From assembly GCA_028752905.1 (NCBI GenBank), contig JAQNBH010000088.1:62001-126000 (forward strand): a stretch of DNA of 64,000 nt, in the 5' to 3' direction. Position 1 is the first letter of the stretch; each line of letters starts with the position of its first letter. Shown piece by piece: positions 1 through 13,814 of this stretch. A program made the position numbers and the translations under genes. The notes under the pieces are model-generated. The model worked only from the letters and a program-made list of their open reading frames with translations. It was not told the DNA's origin and searched no databases. Source of the stretch: Cladorhizidae sp. MBARI D1340-BT2 (taxonomy: Eukaryota > Porifera > Demospongiae > Poecilosclerida > Cladorhizidae).

Positions 1-173
1 CTAGACTAATAGGTCCACCAGTAATGAGCCACTGCAACACTGACCACTAATTACTAGACTAATAGGCCCACCAGTAGTGAGCCACTGCAACACTGACCAA
101 CTAATTACTAGACTAATAGGCCCACCAGTAGTGAGCCACTGCAACACTGACCCACTAATTACTAGACTAATAT
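1..173. repeat. HOR-A, left partial segment
   Basis: This stretch belongs to the same HOR-A family but falls before the point where the 6,654-bp repeat becomes exact. It matches 3007-3179 at an offset of 3,006 bp, including the variant unit with AGGTCC and GTAATGAG near position 11 and its counterpart near 3017. The G-to-T change at 173 (TATGCCC instead of TAGGCCC) separates it from 6827. The array therefore continues beyond the left edge. Confidence 0.8.
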
Positions 174-3100
174 GCCCACCAGTAGTGAGCCACTGCAACA
201 CTGACCCACTAATTACTAGACTAATAGGCCCACCAGTAGTGAGCCACTGCAACACTGACCAACTAATTACTAGACTAATAGGCCCACCAGTAGTGAGCCA
301 CTGCAACACTGACCCACTAATTACTAGACTAATAGGCCCACCAGTAGTGAGCCACTGCAACACTGACCCACTAATTACTAGACTAATAGGCCCACCAGTA
401 GTGAGCCACTGCAACACTGACCACTAATTACTAGACTAATAGGCCCACCAGTAGTGAGCCACTGCAACACTGAACCACTAATTACTAGACTAATAGGCCC
501 ACCAGTAGTGAGCCACTGCAACACTGACACACTAATTACTAGACTAATAGGACCACCAGTATAGTGAGCCACTGCAACACTGACCCACTAATTACTAGAC
601 TAATAGGCCCACCAGTAGTTAGCCACTGCAACACTTACTCACTAATTACTAGACTAATAGGCCCACCAGTAGTTAGCCACTGCAACACTGACCCACTAAT
701 TACTAGACTAATAGGCCCACCAGTAGTGAGCCACTGCAACACTGACCCACTAATTACTAGACTAATAGGCCCACCAGTAGTGAGCCACTGCAACACTGAC
801 CAACTAATTACTAGACTAATAGGCCCACCAGTAGTGAGCCACTGCAACACTGACCAACTAATTACTAGACTAATATGCCCACCAGTAGTGAGCCACTGCA
901 ACACTGACCACAAATTACTAGACGAATAGGCCCACCAGTAGTGAGCCACTGCAACACTGACCCACTAATTACTAGACTAATAGGCTCACCAGTAGTGAGC
1001 CACTGCAACACTGACCCACTAATTACTAGACTAATAGGCCCACCAGTAGTGAGCCACTGCAACACTGACCCACTAATTACTAGACTAATAGGCCCACCAG
1101 TAGTGAGCCACTGCAACACTGACCAACTAATTACTAGACTAATAGGCCCACCAGTAGTGAGCCACTGCAACACTGACCAACTAATTACTAGACTAATAGG
1201 CCCACCAGTAGTGAGCCACTTCAACACTGACCAACTAATTACTAGACTAATAGGCCCACCAGTAGTGAGCCACTGCAACACTGATCCACTAATTACTAGA
1301 CTAATAGGCCCACCAGTAGTGAGTCACTGCAACACTGACCAACTAATTACTAGACTAATAGGCCGACCAGTAGTGAGCCACTGCAACACTGACCACTAAT
1401 TACTAGACTAATAGGCCCACCAGTAGTGAGCCACTACAACACTGACCACTAATTACTAGACTAATAGGCCCACCAGTAGTGAGCCACTGCAACACTGACC
1501 CATTAATTACTAGACTAATAGGCCCACCAGTAGTGAGCTACTGCAACACTGACCCACTAATTACTAGACTAATAGGCCCACCAGTAGTGAGCCACTGCAA
1601 CACTGACCCACTAATTACTAGACCACTAGTAGTGAGCCACTGCAACACTGACCACTAATTACTAGACTAATAGGCCCACCAGTAGTGAGCCACTGCAACA
1701 CTGACCCACTAATTACTAGACTTATAGGCCCACCAGTAGTCAGCCACTGCAACACTGACCCACTAATTACTAGACTAATAGGCCCACCAGTAGTGAGACA
1801 CTGCAACACTGACCCACTAATTAATAGACTAATAGGCCCACCAGTAGTGAGCCACTGCAACACTGACCAACTAATTACTAGACTAATATGCCCACCAGTA
1901 GTGAGCCACTGCAACACTGATCACTAATTACTAGACTAATAGTCCCACCAGTAGTGAGCCACTGCAACACTGACCCACTAATTACTAGACTAATAGGCCC
2001 ACCAGTAGTGAGCCACTGCAACACTGACCACTAATTACTAGACTAATAGGCTCACCAGTAGTGAGCCACTGCAACACTGACCCACTAATTACTAGACTAA
2101 TAGGCCCACCAGTAGTGAGCCACTGCAACACTGACCCACTAATTACTAGACTAATAGGCCCACCAGTAGTGAGTCACTGCAACACTGAGCCACTAATTAC
2201 TAGACTAATAGGCCCACCAGTAGTGAGCCACTGCAACACTGACCCACTAATTACTAGACTAATAGGCCCACCAGTAGTGAGCCACTGCAACACTGACCCA
2301 CTAATTACTAGACTAATAGGCCCACCAGTAGTTAGCCACTGCAACACTTACTCACTAATTACTAGACTAATAGGCCCACCAGTAGTTAGCCACTGCAACA
2401 CTGACCCACTAATTACTAGACTAATAGGCCCACCAGTAGTGAGCCACTGCAACACTGACCCACTAATTACTAGACTAATAGGCCCACCAGTAGTGAGCCA
2501 CTGCAACACTGACCAACTAATTACTAGACTAATAGGCCCACCAGTAGTGAGCCACTGCAACACTGACCCACTAATTACTAGACCAATAGGCCCACCAGTA
2601 GTGAGCCACTGCAACACTGACCACTAATTAATAGACCAATAGGCCATCAGTAGTGAGCCACTGCAACACTGACCACTAATTACTAGACTAATAGGCCCAC
2701 CAGTAGTGAGCCACTGCAACACTGACCAACTAATTACTAGACTAATAGGCCCACCAGTAGTGAGCCACTGCAACACTGACCCACTAATTACTAGACTAAT
2801 AGGCCCACCAGTAGTTAGCCACTGCAACACTGACCCACTAATTACTAGACTAATAGGCCCACCAGTAGTGAGCCACTGCAACACTGACCAACTAATTACT
2901 AGACTAATAGGCCCACCAGTAGTGAGCCACTGCAACACTGACCCACTAATTACTAGACTAATAGGCCCACCAGTAGTGAGCCACTGCAACACTGACTCAC
3001 TAATTACTAGACTAATAGGTCCACCAGTAATGAGCCACTGCAACACTGACCACTAATTACTAGACTAATAGGCCCACCAGTAGTGAGCCACTGCAACACT

Positions 3101-6100
3101 GACCAACTAATTACTAGACTAATAGGCCCACCAGTAGTGAGCCACTGCAACACTGACCCACTAATTACTAGACTAATAGGCCCACCAGTAGTGAGCCACT
3201 GCAACACTGACCCACTAATTACTAGACTAATAGGCCCAACAGTAGTGAGCCACTGCAACACTGACCAACTAATTACTAGACTAATAGGCCCACCAGTAGT
3301 GAGCCACTGCAACACTGACCCACTAATTACTAGACTAATAGGCCCACCAGTAGTGAGCCACTGCAACACTGACCCACTAATTACTAGACTAATAGGCCCA
3401 CCAGTAGTGAGCCACTGCAACACTGACCACTAATTACTAGACTAATAGGCCCACCAGTAGTGAGCCACTACAACACTGACCACTTATTACTAGACTAATA
3501 GGCCCACCAGTAATGAGCCACTGCAACACTGACCCATTAATTACTAGACTAATAGGCCCACCAGTAGTGAGCCACTGCAACACTGACCCACTAATTACTA
3601 GACCACTAGTAGTGAGCCACTGCAACACTGACCACTAATTACTAGACTAATAGGCCCACCAGTAGTGAGCCACTGCAACAATGACCACTAATTACTAGAC
3701 TAATAGGCCCACCAGTAGTGAGCCACTGCAACACTGACCCACTAATTACTAGACTAATAGGGCCACCAGTAGTGAGCCACTGCAACACTGACCCACTAAT
3801 TACTAGACTAATAGGCCCACCAGTAGTGAGCCACTGAAAAACTGACCCACTAATTACTACACTAATAGGCCCACCAGTAGTGAGCCACTGCAACACTGAC
3901 CCACTAATTACTAGACTAATAGGCCCACCAGTAGTTAGCCACTGCAACACTGACCAACTAATTACTAGACTAATAGGCCCACCAGTGAGCCACTGCAACA
4001 CTGACCCACTAATTACTAGACTAATAGGCCCACCAGTAGTGAGCCACTGCAACACTGACCCACTAATTACTAGACTAATAGGCCCACCAGTAGTGAGCCA
4101 CTGCAACACTGACCCACTAATTACTAGACTAATAGGCCCACCAGTAGTGAGCCACTGCAACACTGACCCACTAATTACTAGACCAATAGGCCTACCAGTA
4201 GTGAGCCACTGCAACACTGACCACTAATTAATAGACCAATAGGCCATCAGTAGTGAGCCACTGCAACACTGACCACTAATTACTAGACTAATAGGCCCAC
4301 CAGTAGTGAGCCACTGCAACACTGACCCACTAATTACTAGACTAATAGGCCCACCAGTAGTGAGCCACTGCAACACTGACCCACTAATTACTAGACTAAT
4401 AGGCCCACCAGTAGTGAGCCACTGCAACACTGACCCACTAATTACTAGACTAATAGGCCCACCAGTAGTGAGCCACTGCAACACTGACCAACTAATTACT
4501 AGACTAATAGGCCCACCAGTAGTGAGCCACTGCAACACTGACCCACTAATTACTAGACTAATAGGCCCACCAGTAGTGAGCCACTGCAATACTGACCCAC
4601 TAATTACTAGACTAATAGGCCCACCAGTAGTGAACCACTGCAACACTGACCCACTAATAACTAGACTAAAAGGCCCACCAGTAGTGAGCCACTGCAACAC
4701 TGACCAACTAATTACTAGACTAATAGGCCCACCAGTAGTGAGCCACTGCAACACTGACTCACTAATTACTAGACTAATAGGTCCACCAGTAATGAGCCAC
4801 TGCAACACTAACCACTAATTACTAGACTAATAGGCCCACAAGTAGTGAGCCACTGCAACACTGACCAACTAATTACTAGACTAATAGGCCCACCAGTAGT
4901 GAGCCACTGCAACACTGACCCACTAATTACTAGACTAATAGGCCCACCAGTAGTGAGCCACTGCAACACTGACCCACTAATTACTAGACTAATAGGCCCA
5001 CCAGTAGTGAGCCACTGCAACACTGACCCACTAATTACTAGACTAATAGGCCCACCAGTAGTGAGCCACTGCAACACTGACCAACTAATTACTAGACTAA
5101 TAGGCCCACCAGTAGTGAGCCACTGCAACATTGACCCACTAATTACTAGACTAATAGGCCCACCAGTAGTGAGCCACTGCAACACTGACACACTAATTAC
5201 TAGACTAATAGGCCCACCAGTAGTGAGCCACTGCAACACTGACCACTAATTACTAGACTAATAGGCCCACCAGTAGTGAGCCACTGCAACACTGAACCAC
5301 TAATTACTAGACTAATAGGCCCACCAGTAGTGAGCCACTGCAACACTGACACACTAATTACTAGACTAATAGGCCCACCAGTATAGTGAGCCACTGCAAC
5401 ACTGACCCACTAATTACTAGACTAATAGGCCCACCAGTAGTTAGCCACTGCAACACTTACTCACTAATTACTAGACTAATAGGCCCACCAGTAGTTAGCC
5501 ACTGCAACACTGACCCACTAATTACTAGACTAATAGGCCCACCAGTAGTGAGCCACTGCAACACTGACCCACTAATTACTAGACTAATAGGCCCACCAGT
5601 AGTGAGCCACTGCAACACTGACCAACTAATTACTAGACTAATAGGCCCACCAGTAGTGAGCCACTGCAACACTGACCCACTAATTACTAGACCAATAGGC
5701 CCACCAGTAGTGAGCCACTGCAACACTGACCACTAATTAATAGACCAATAGGCCATCAGTAGTGAGCCACTGCAACACTGACCACTAATTACTAGACTAA
5801 TAGGCCCACCAGTAGTGAGCCACTGCAACACTGACCAACTAATTACTAGACTAATAGGCCCACCAGTAGTGAGCCACTGCAACACTGACCCACTAATTAC
5901 TAGACTAATAGGCCCACCAGTAGTGAGCCACTGCAACACTGACCCACTAATTACTAGACTAATAGGCCCACCAGTAGTGAGCCACTGCAACACTGACCAA
6001 CTAATTACTAGACTAATAGGCCCACCAGTAGTGAGCCACTGCAACACTGACCCACTAATTACTAGACTAATAGGCCCACCAGTAGTGTGCCACTGCAACA

Positions 6101-6827
6101 CTGACCCACTAATTACTTGACTAATAGGCCCACCAGTAGTGAGCCACTGCAATACTGACCCACTAATTACTAGACTAACAGGCCCACCAGTAATGAGCCA
6201 CTGCAACACTGACCCACTAATTACTAGACTAATAGGCCCACCAGTAGTGAGCCTCTGCAACACTGACCCACTAATTACTAGACTAATAGGCCCACCAGTA
6301 GTGAGCCACTGCAACACTGACCACTAATTACTAGACTAATAGGCCCACCAGTAGTGAGCCGCTGCAACACTGACCCACTAATTACTAGACTAATAGGCCC
6401 ACCAGTAGTGAGCCACTGCAACACTGACCCACTAATTACTAGACTAATAGGCCCACCAGTAGTGAGTCACTGCAACACTGACCCACTAATTACTAGACTA
6501 ATAGGCCCACCAGTAATGAGCCACTGCAACACTGACTCACTAATTACTAGACTAATAGGCCCACCAGTAGTGAGCCACTGCAACACTGACCCACTAATTA
6601 CTAGACTAATAGGCCCACCAGTAGTGAGCCACTGCAACACTGACCAACTAATTACTAGACTAATAGGCCCACCAGTAGTGAGCCACTGCAACACTGACCC
6701 ACTAATTACTAGACAAATAGGCCCACCAGTAGTGAGCCACTGCAACACTGACCACTAATTACTAGACTAATAGGCCCACCAGTAGTGAGCCGCTGCAACA
6801 CTGACCCACTAATTACTAGACTAATAG
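174..6827. repeat. HOR-A copy 1 (6,654-bp higher-order unit)
   Basis: This 6,654-bp block is followed directly by a nearly identical copy. Its order of variant units reappears 6,654 bp downstream: a +2 bp GTATAGTG unit (559), TTAGCC units with ACTTACTC (about 633), a 45-bp unit with TAGACCACTAGTAG (1621, 3601), GGCCATCAG units (2644, 4242, 5750), a 3-bp-short CCAGTGAGCC unit (3985) and a second GTATAGTG (5383). The C-to-A variant GACCAACTAATT is common here. The GGCCATCAG markers split the period into sub-blocks of about 1,600, 1,509 and 3,545 bp, which sum to 6,654. No gene is present. Confidence 0.93.
2624..5732. repeat. Nested sub-blocks inside HOR-A
   Basis: Two successive sub-blocks, 2624-4223 and 4224-5732, both start with a short unit reading AATAGACCAATAGGCCATCA. 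Each has near its end, or at the start of the next segment, the AGGTCCACCAGTAATGAG variant (3017, 4779). A third sub-block starts at 5733 with the same marker and runs to 9277, where the second HOR copy starts its own series (9278, 10878, 12387). They differ by gained or lost runs of units, so they look like older, partly diverged duplications inside the younger 6,654-bp repeat. Confidence 0.75.
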
Positions 6828-9800
6828 GCCCACCAGTAGTGAGCCACTGCAACACTGACCCACTAATTACTAGACTAATAGGCCCACCAGTAGTGAGCCA
6901 CTGCAACACTGACCAACTAATTACTAGACTAATAGGCCCACCAGTAGTGAGCCACTGCAACACTGACCCACTAATTACTAGACTAATAGGCCCACCAGTA
7001 GTGAGCCACTGCAACACTGACCCACTAATTACTAGACTAATAGGCCCACCAGTAGTGAGCCACTGCAACACTGACCACTAATTACTAGACTAATAGGCCC
7101 ACCAGTAGTGAGCCACTGCAACACTGAACCACTAATTACTAGACTAATAGGCCCACCAGTAGTGAGCCACTGCAACACTGACACACTAATTACTAGACTA
7201 ATAGGACCACCAGTATAGTGAGCCACTGCAACACTGACCCACTAATTACTAGACTAATAGGCCCACCAGTAGTTAGCCACTGCAACACTTACTCACTAAT
7301 TACTAGACTAATAGGCCCACCAGTAGTTAGCCACTGCAACACTGACCCACTAATTACTAGACTAATAGGCCCACCAGTAGTGAGCCACTGCAACACTGAC
7401 CCACTAATTACTAGACTAATAGGCCCACCAGTAGTGAGCCACTGCAACACTGACCAACTAATTACTAGACTAATAGGCCCACCAGTAGTGAGCCACTGCA
7501 ACACTGACCAACTAATTACTAGACTAATATGCCCACCAGTAGTGAGCCACTGCAACACTGACCACAAATTACTAGACGAATAGGCCCACCAGTAGTGAGC
7601 CACTGCAACACTGACCCACTAATTACTAGACTAATAGGCTCACCAGTAGTGAGCCACTGCAACACTGACCCACTAATTACTAGACTAATAGGCCCACCAG
7701 TAGTGAGCCACTGCAACACTGACCCACTAATTACTAGACTAATAGGCCCACCAGTAGTGAGCCACTGCAACACTGACCAACTAATTACTAGACTAATAGG
7801 CCCACCAGTAGTGAGCCACTGCAACACTGACCAACTAATTACTAGACTAATAGGCCCACCAGTAGTGAGCCACTTCAACACTGACCAACTAATTACTAGA
7901 CTAATAGGCCCACCAGTAGTGAGCCACTGCAACACTGATCCACTAATTACTAGACTAATAGGCCCACCAGTAGTGAGTCACTGCAACACTGACCAACTAA
8001 TTACTAGACTAATAGGCCGACCAGTAGTGAGCCACTGCAACACTGACCACTAATTACTAGACTAATAGGCCCACCAGTAGTGAGCCACTACAACACTGAC
8101 CACTAATTACTAGACTAATAGGCCCACCAGTAGTGAGCCACTGCAACACTGACCCATTAATTACTAGACTAATAGGCCCACCAGTAGTGAGCTACTGCAA
8201 CACTGACCCACTAATTACTAGACTAATAGGCCCACCAGTAGTGAGCCACTGCAACACTGACCCACTAATTACTAGACCACTAGTAGTGAGCCACTGCAAC
8301 ACTGACCACTAATTACTAGACTAATAGGCCCACCAGTAGTGAGCCACTGCAACACTGACCCACTAATTACTAGACTTATAGGCCCACCAGTAGTCAGCCA
8401 CTGCAACACTGACCCACTAATTACTAGACTAATAGGCCCACCAGTAGTGAGACACTGCAACACTGACCCACTAATTAATAGACTAATAGGCCCACCAGTA
8501 GTGAGCCACTGCAACACTGACCAACTAATTACTAGACTAATATGCCCACCAGTAGTGAGCCACTGCAACACTGATCACTAATTACTAGACTAATAGTCCC
8601 ACCAGTAGTGAGCCACTGCAACACTGACCCACTAATTACTAGACTAATAGGCCCACCAGTAGTGAGCCACTGCAACACTGACCACTAATTACTAGACTAA
8701 TAGGCTCACCAGTAGTGAGCCACTGCAACACTGACCCACTAATTACTAGACTAATAGGCCCACCAGTAGTGAGCCACTGCAACACTGACCCACTAATTAC
8801 TAGACTAATAGGCCCACCAGTAGTGAGTCACTGCAACACTGAGCCACTAATTACTAGACTAATAGGCCCACCAGTAGTGAGCCACTGCAACACTGACCCA
8901 CTAATTACTAGACTAATAGGCCCACCAGTAGTGAGCCACTGCAACACTGACCCACTAATTACTAGACTAATAGGCCCACCAGTAGTTAGCCACTGCAACA
9001 CTTACTCACTAATTACTAGACTAATAGGCCCACCAGTAGTTAGCCACTGCAACACTGACCCACTAATTACTAGACTAATAGGCCCACCAGTAGTGAGCCA
9101 CTGCAACACTGACCCACTAATTACTAGACTAATAGGCCCACCAGTAGTGAGCCACTGCAACACTGACCAACTAATTACTAGACTAATAGGCCCACCAGTA
9201 GTGAGCCACTGCAACACTGACCCACTAATTACTAGACCAATAGGCCCACCAGTAGTGAGCCACTGCAACACTGACCACTAATTAATAGACCAATAGGCCA
9301 TCAGTAGTGAGCCACTGCAACACTGACCACTAATTACTAGACTAATAGGCCCACCAGTAGTGAGCCACTGCAACACTGACCAACTAATTACTAGACTAAT
9401 AGGCCCACCAGTAGTGAGCCACTGCAACACTGACCCACTAATTACTAGACTAATAGGCCCACCAGTAGTTAGCCACTGCAACACTGACCCACTAATTACT
9501 AGACTAATAGGCCCACCAGTAGTGAGCCACTGCAACACTGACCAACTAATTACTAGACTAATAGGCCCACCAGTAGTGAGCCACTGCAACACTGACCCAC
9601 TAATTACTAGACTAATAGGCCCACCAGTAGTGAGCCACTGCAACACTGACTCACTAATTACTAGACTAATAGGTCCACCAGTAATGAGCCACTGCAACAC
9701 TGACCACTAATTACTAGACTAATAGGCCCACCAGTAGTGAGCCACTGCAACACTGACCAACTAATTACTAGACTAATAGGCCCACCAGTAGTGAGCCACT

Positions 9801-12800
9801 GCAACACTGACCCACTAATTACTAGACTAATAGGCCCACCAGTAGTGAGCCACTGCAACACTGACCCACTAATTACTAGACTAATAGGCCCAACAGTAGT
9901 GAGCCACTGCAACACTGACCAACTAATTACTAGACTAATAGGCCCACCAGTAGTGAGCCACTGCAACACTGACCCACTAATTACTAGACTAATAGGCCCA
10001 CCAGTAGTGAGCCACTGCAACACTGACCCACTAATTACTAGACTAATAGGCCCACCAGTAGTGAGCCACTGCAACACTGACCACTAATTACTAGACTAAT
10101 AGGCCCACCAGTAGTGAGCCACTACAACACTGACCACTTATTACTAGACTAATAGGCCCACCAGTAATGAGCCACTGCAACACTGACCCATTAATTACTA
10201 GACTAATAGGCCCACCAGTAGTGAGCCACTGCAACACTGACCCACTAATTACTAGACCACTAGTAGTGAGCCACTGCAACACTGACCACTAATTACTAGA
10301 CTAATAGGCCCACCAGTAGTGAGCCACTGCAACAATGACCACTAATTACTAGACTAATAGGCCCACCAGTAGTGAGCCACTGCAACACTGACCCACTAAT
10401 TACTAGACTAATAGGGCCACCAGTAGTGAGCCACTGCAACACTGACCCACTAATTACTAGACTAATAGGCCCACCAGTAGTGAGCCACTGAAAAACTGAC
10501 CCACTAATTACTACACTAATAGGCCCACCAGTAGTGAGCCACTGCAACACTGACCCACTAATTACTAGACTAATAGGCCCACCAGTAGTTAGCCACTGCA
10601 ACACTGACCAACTAATTACTAGACTAATAGGCCCACCAGTGAGCCACTGCAACACTGACCCACTAATTACTAGACTAATAGGCCCACCAGTAGTGAGCCA
10701 CTGCAACACTGACCCACTAATTACTAGACTAATAGGCCCACCAGTAGTGAGCCACTGCAACACTGACCCACTAATTACTAGACTAATAGGCCCACCAGTA
10801 GTGAGCCACTGCAACACTGACCCACTAATTACTAGACCAATAGGCCTACCAGTAGTGAGCCACTGCAACACTGACCACTAATTAATAGACCAATAGGCCA
10901 TCAGTAGTGAGCCACTGCAACACTGACCACTAATTACTAGACTAATAGGCCCACCAGTAGTGAGCCACTGCAACACTGACCCACTAATTACTAGACTAAT
11001 AGGCCCACCAGTAGTGAGCCACTGCAACACTGACCCACTAATTACTAGACTAATAGGCCCACCAGTAGTGAGCCACTGCAACACTGACCCACTAATTACT
11101 AGACTAATAGGCCCACCAGTAGTGAGCCACTGCAACACTGACCAACTAATTACTAGACTAATAGGCCCACCAGTAGTGAGCCACTGCAACACTGACCCAC
11201 TAATTACTAGACTAATAGGCCCACCAGTAGTGAGCCACTGCAATACTGACCCACTAATTACTAGACTAATAGGCCCACCAGTAGTGAACCACTGCAACAC
11301 TGACCCACTAATAACTAGACTAAAAGGCCCACCAGTAGTGAGCCACTGCAACACTGACCAACTAATTACTAGACTAATAGGCCCACCAGTAGTGAGCCAC
11401 TGCAACACTGACTCACTAATTACTAGACTAATAGGTCCACCAGTAATGAGCCACTGCAACACTAACCACTAATTACTAGACTAATAGGCCCACAAGTAGT
11501 GAGCCACTGCAACACTGACCAACTAATTACTAGACTAATAGGCCCACCAGTAGTGAGCCACTGCAACACTGACCCACTAATTACTAGACTAATAGGCCCA
11601 CCAGTAGTGAGCCACTGCAACACTGACCCACTAATTACTAGACTAATAGGCCCACCAGTAGTGAGCCACTGCAACACTGACCCACTAATTACTAGACTAA
11701 TAGGCCCACCAGTAGTGAGCCACTGCAACACTGACCAACTAATTACTAGACTAATAGGCCCACCAGTAGTGAGCCACTGCAACACTGACCCACTAATTAC
11801 TAGACTAATAGGCCCACCAGTAGTGAGCCACTGCAACACTGACACACTAATTACTAGACTAATAGGCCCACCAGTAGTGAGCCACTGCAACACTGACCAC
11901 TAATTACTAGACTAATAGGCCCACCAGTAGTGAGCCACTGCAACACTGAACCACTAATTACTAGACTAATAGGCCCACCAGTAGTGAGCCACTGCAACAC
12001 TGACACACTAATTACTAGACTAATAGGCCCACCAGTATAGTGAGCCACTGCAACACTGACCCACTAATTACTAGACTAATAGGCCCACCAGTAGTTAGCC
12101 ACTGCAACACTTACTCACTAATTACTAGACTAATAGGCCCACCAGTAGTTAGCCACTGCAACACTGACCCACTAATTACTAGACTAATAGGCCCACCAGT
12201 AGTGAGCCACTGCAACACTGACCCACTAATTACTAGACTAATAGGCCCACCAGTAGTGAGCCACTGCAACACTGACCAACTAATTACTAGACTAATAGGC
12301 CCACCAGTAGTGAGCCACTGCAACACTGACCCACTAATTACTAGACCAATAGGCCCACCAGTAGTGAGCCACTGCAACACTGACCACTAATTAATAGACC
12401 AATAGGCCATCAGTAGTGAGCCACTGCAACACTGACCACTAATTACTAGACTAATAGGCCCACCAGTAGTGAGCCACTGCAACACTGACCAACTAATTAC
12501 TAGACTAATAGGCCCACCAGTAGTGAGCCACTGCAACACTGACCCACTAATTACTAGACTAATAGGCCCACCAGTAGTGAGCCACTGCAACACTGACCCA
12601 CTAATTACTAGACTAATAGGCCCACCAGTAGTGAGCCACTGCAACACTGACCAACTAATTACTAGACTAATAGGCCCACCAGTAGTGAGCCACTGCAACA
12701 CTGACCCACTAATTACTAGACTAATAGGCCCACCAGTAGTGTGCCACTGCAACACTGACCCACTAATTACTTGACTAATAGGCCCACCAGTAGTGAGCCA

Positions 12801-13481
12801 CTGCAATACTGACCCACTAATTACTAGACTAACAGGCCCACCAGTAATGAGCCACTGCAACACTGACCCACTAATTACTAGACTAATAGGCCCACCAGTA
12901 GTGAGCCTCTGCAACACTGACCCACTAATTACTAGACTAATAGGCCCACCAGTAGTGAGCCACTGCAACACTGACCACTAATTACTAGACTAATAGGCCC
13001 ACCAGTAGTGAGCCGCTGCAACACTGACCCACTAATTACTAGACTAATAGGCCCACCAGTAGTGAGCCACTGCAACACTGACCCACTAATTACTAGACTA
13101 ATAGGCCCACCAGTAGTGAGTCACTGCAACACTGACCCACTAATTACTAGACTAATAGGCCCACCAGTAATGAGCCACTGCAACACTGACTCACTAATTA
13201 CTAGACTAATAGGCCCACCAGTAGTGAGCCACTGCAACACTGACCCACTAATTACTAGACTAATAGGCCCACCAGTAGTGAGCCACTGCAACACTGACCA
13301 ACTAATTACTAGACTAATAGGCCCACCAGTAGTGAGCCACTGCAACACTGACCCACTAATTACTAGACAAATAGGCCCACCAGTAGTGAGCCACTGCAAC
13401 ACTGACCACTAATTACTAGACTAATAGGCCCACCAGTAGTGAGCCGCTGCAACACTGACCCACTAATTACTAGACTAATAG
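6828..13481. repeat. HOR-A copy 2 (6,654-bp higher-order unit)
   Basis: This is the second tandem copy of 174-6827. Every variant and odd-length unit I checked recurs at +6,654: GTATAGTG at 7213 and 12037, the 45-bp unit at 8275 and 10255, GGCCATCAG at 9298, 10896 and 12404, and the 3-bp-short unit near 10639. The only substitution I found is T at 5131 versus C at 11785. The match continues past the formal period to 13551, so a third copy begins and stops at the T at 13552, where the counterpart base at 6898 is C. Confidence 0.93.
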
Positions 13482-13814
13482 GCCCACCAGTAGTGAGCCA
13501 CTGCAACACTGACCCACTAATTACTAGACTAATAGGCCCACCAGTAGTGAGTCACTGCAACACTGACCCACTAATTACTAGACTAATAGGCCCACCAGTA
13601 ATGAGCCACTGCAACACTGACCACTAATTACTAGACTAATAGGCCCACCAGTAGTGAGCCACTGCAACACTGACACACTAATTACTAGACTAATAGGCCC
13701 ACCAGTAGTGAGCCACTGCAACACTGACCCAATAATTACTAGACTAATAGGCCCACCAGTAGTGAGCCACTGCAACACTGACCACTAATTACTAGACTAA
13801 TAGGCCCACCAGTA
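13482..13814. repeat. Junction between HOR-A and HOR-B families
   Basis: This stretch joins the two families without any non-satellite sequence. To 13551 it still matches HOR-A. Around it the unit series starting with GAGCCGCTGC is repeated at 13008, 13439 and 13815, spacings of 431 bp (seven 54-bp units plus one 53-bp unit) and 376 bp (six plus one). The third of these opens HOR-B block 1. The junction therefore looks like a local expansion of the unit group that seeded HOR-B. Confidence 0.7.

Noticed and set aside
1..13551. Pure assembly duplication as the explanation for the 6,654-bp repeat
   Set aside because: Not fully excluded, but the copies differ at 5131/11785 and nested multi-kilobase repeats also occur elsewhere with graded divergence, so a real duplication is the simpler reading.
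13482..13814. A transposon or unique DNA at the HOR-A/HOR-B junction
   Set aside because: The junction consists of ordinary satellite units in register; only the set of variants changes.
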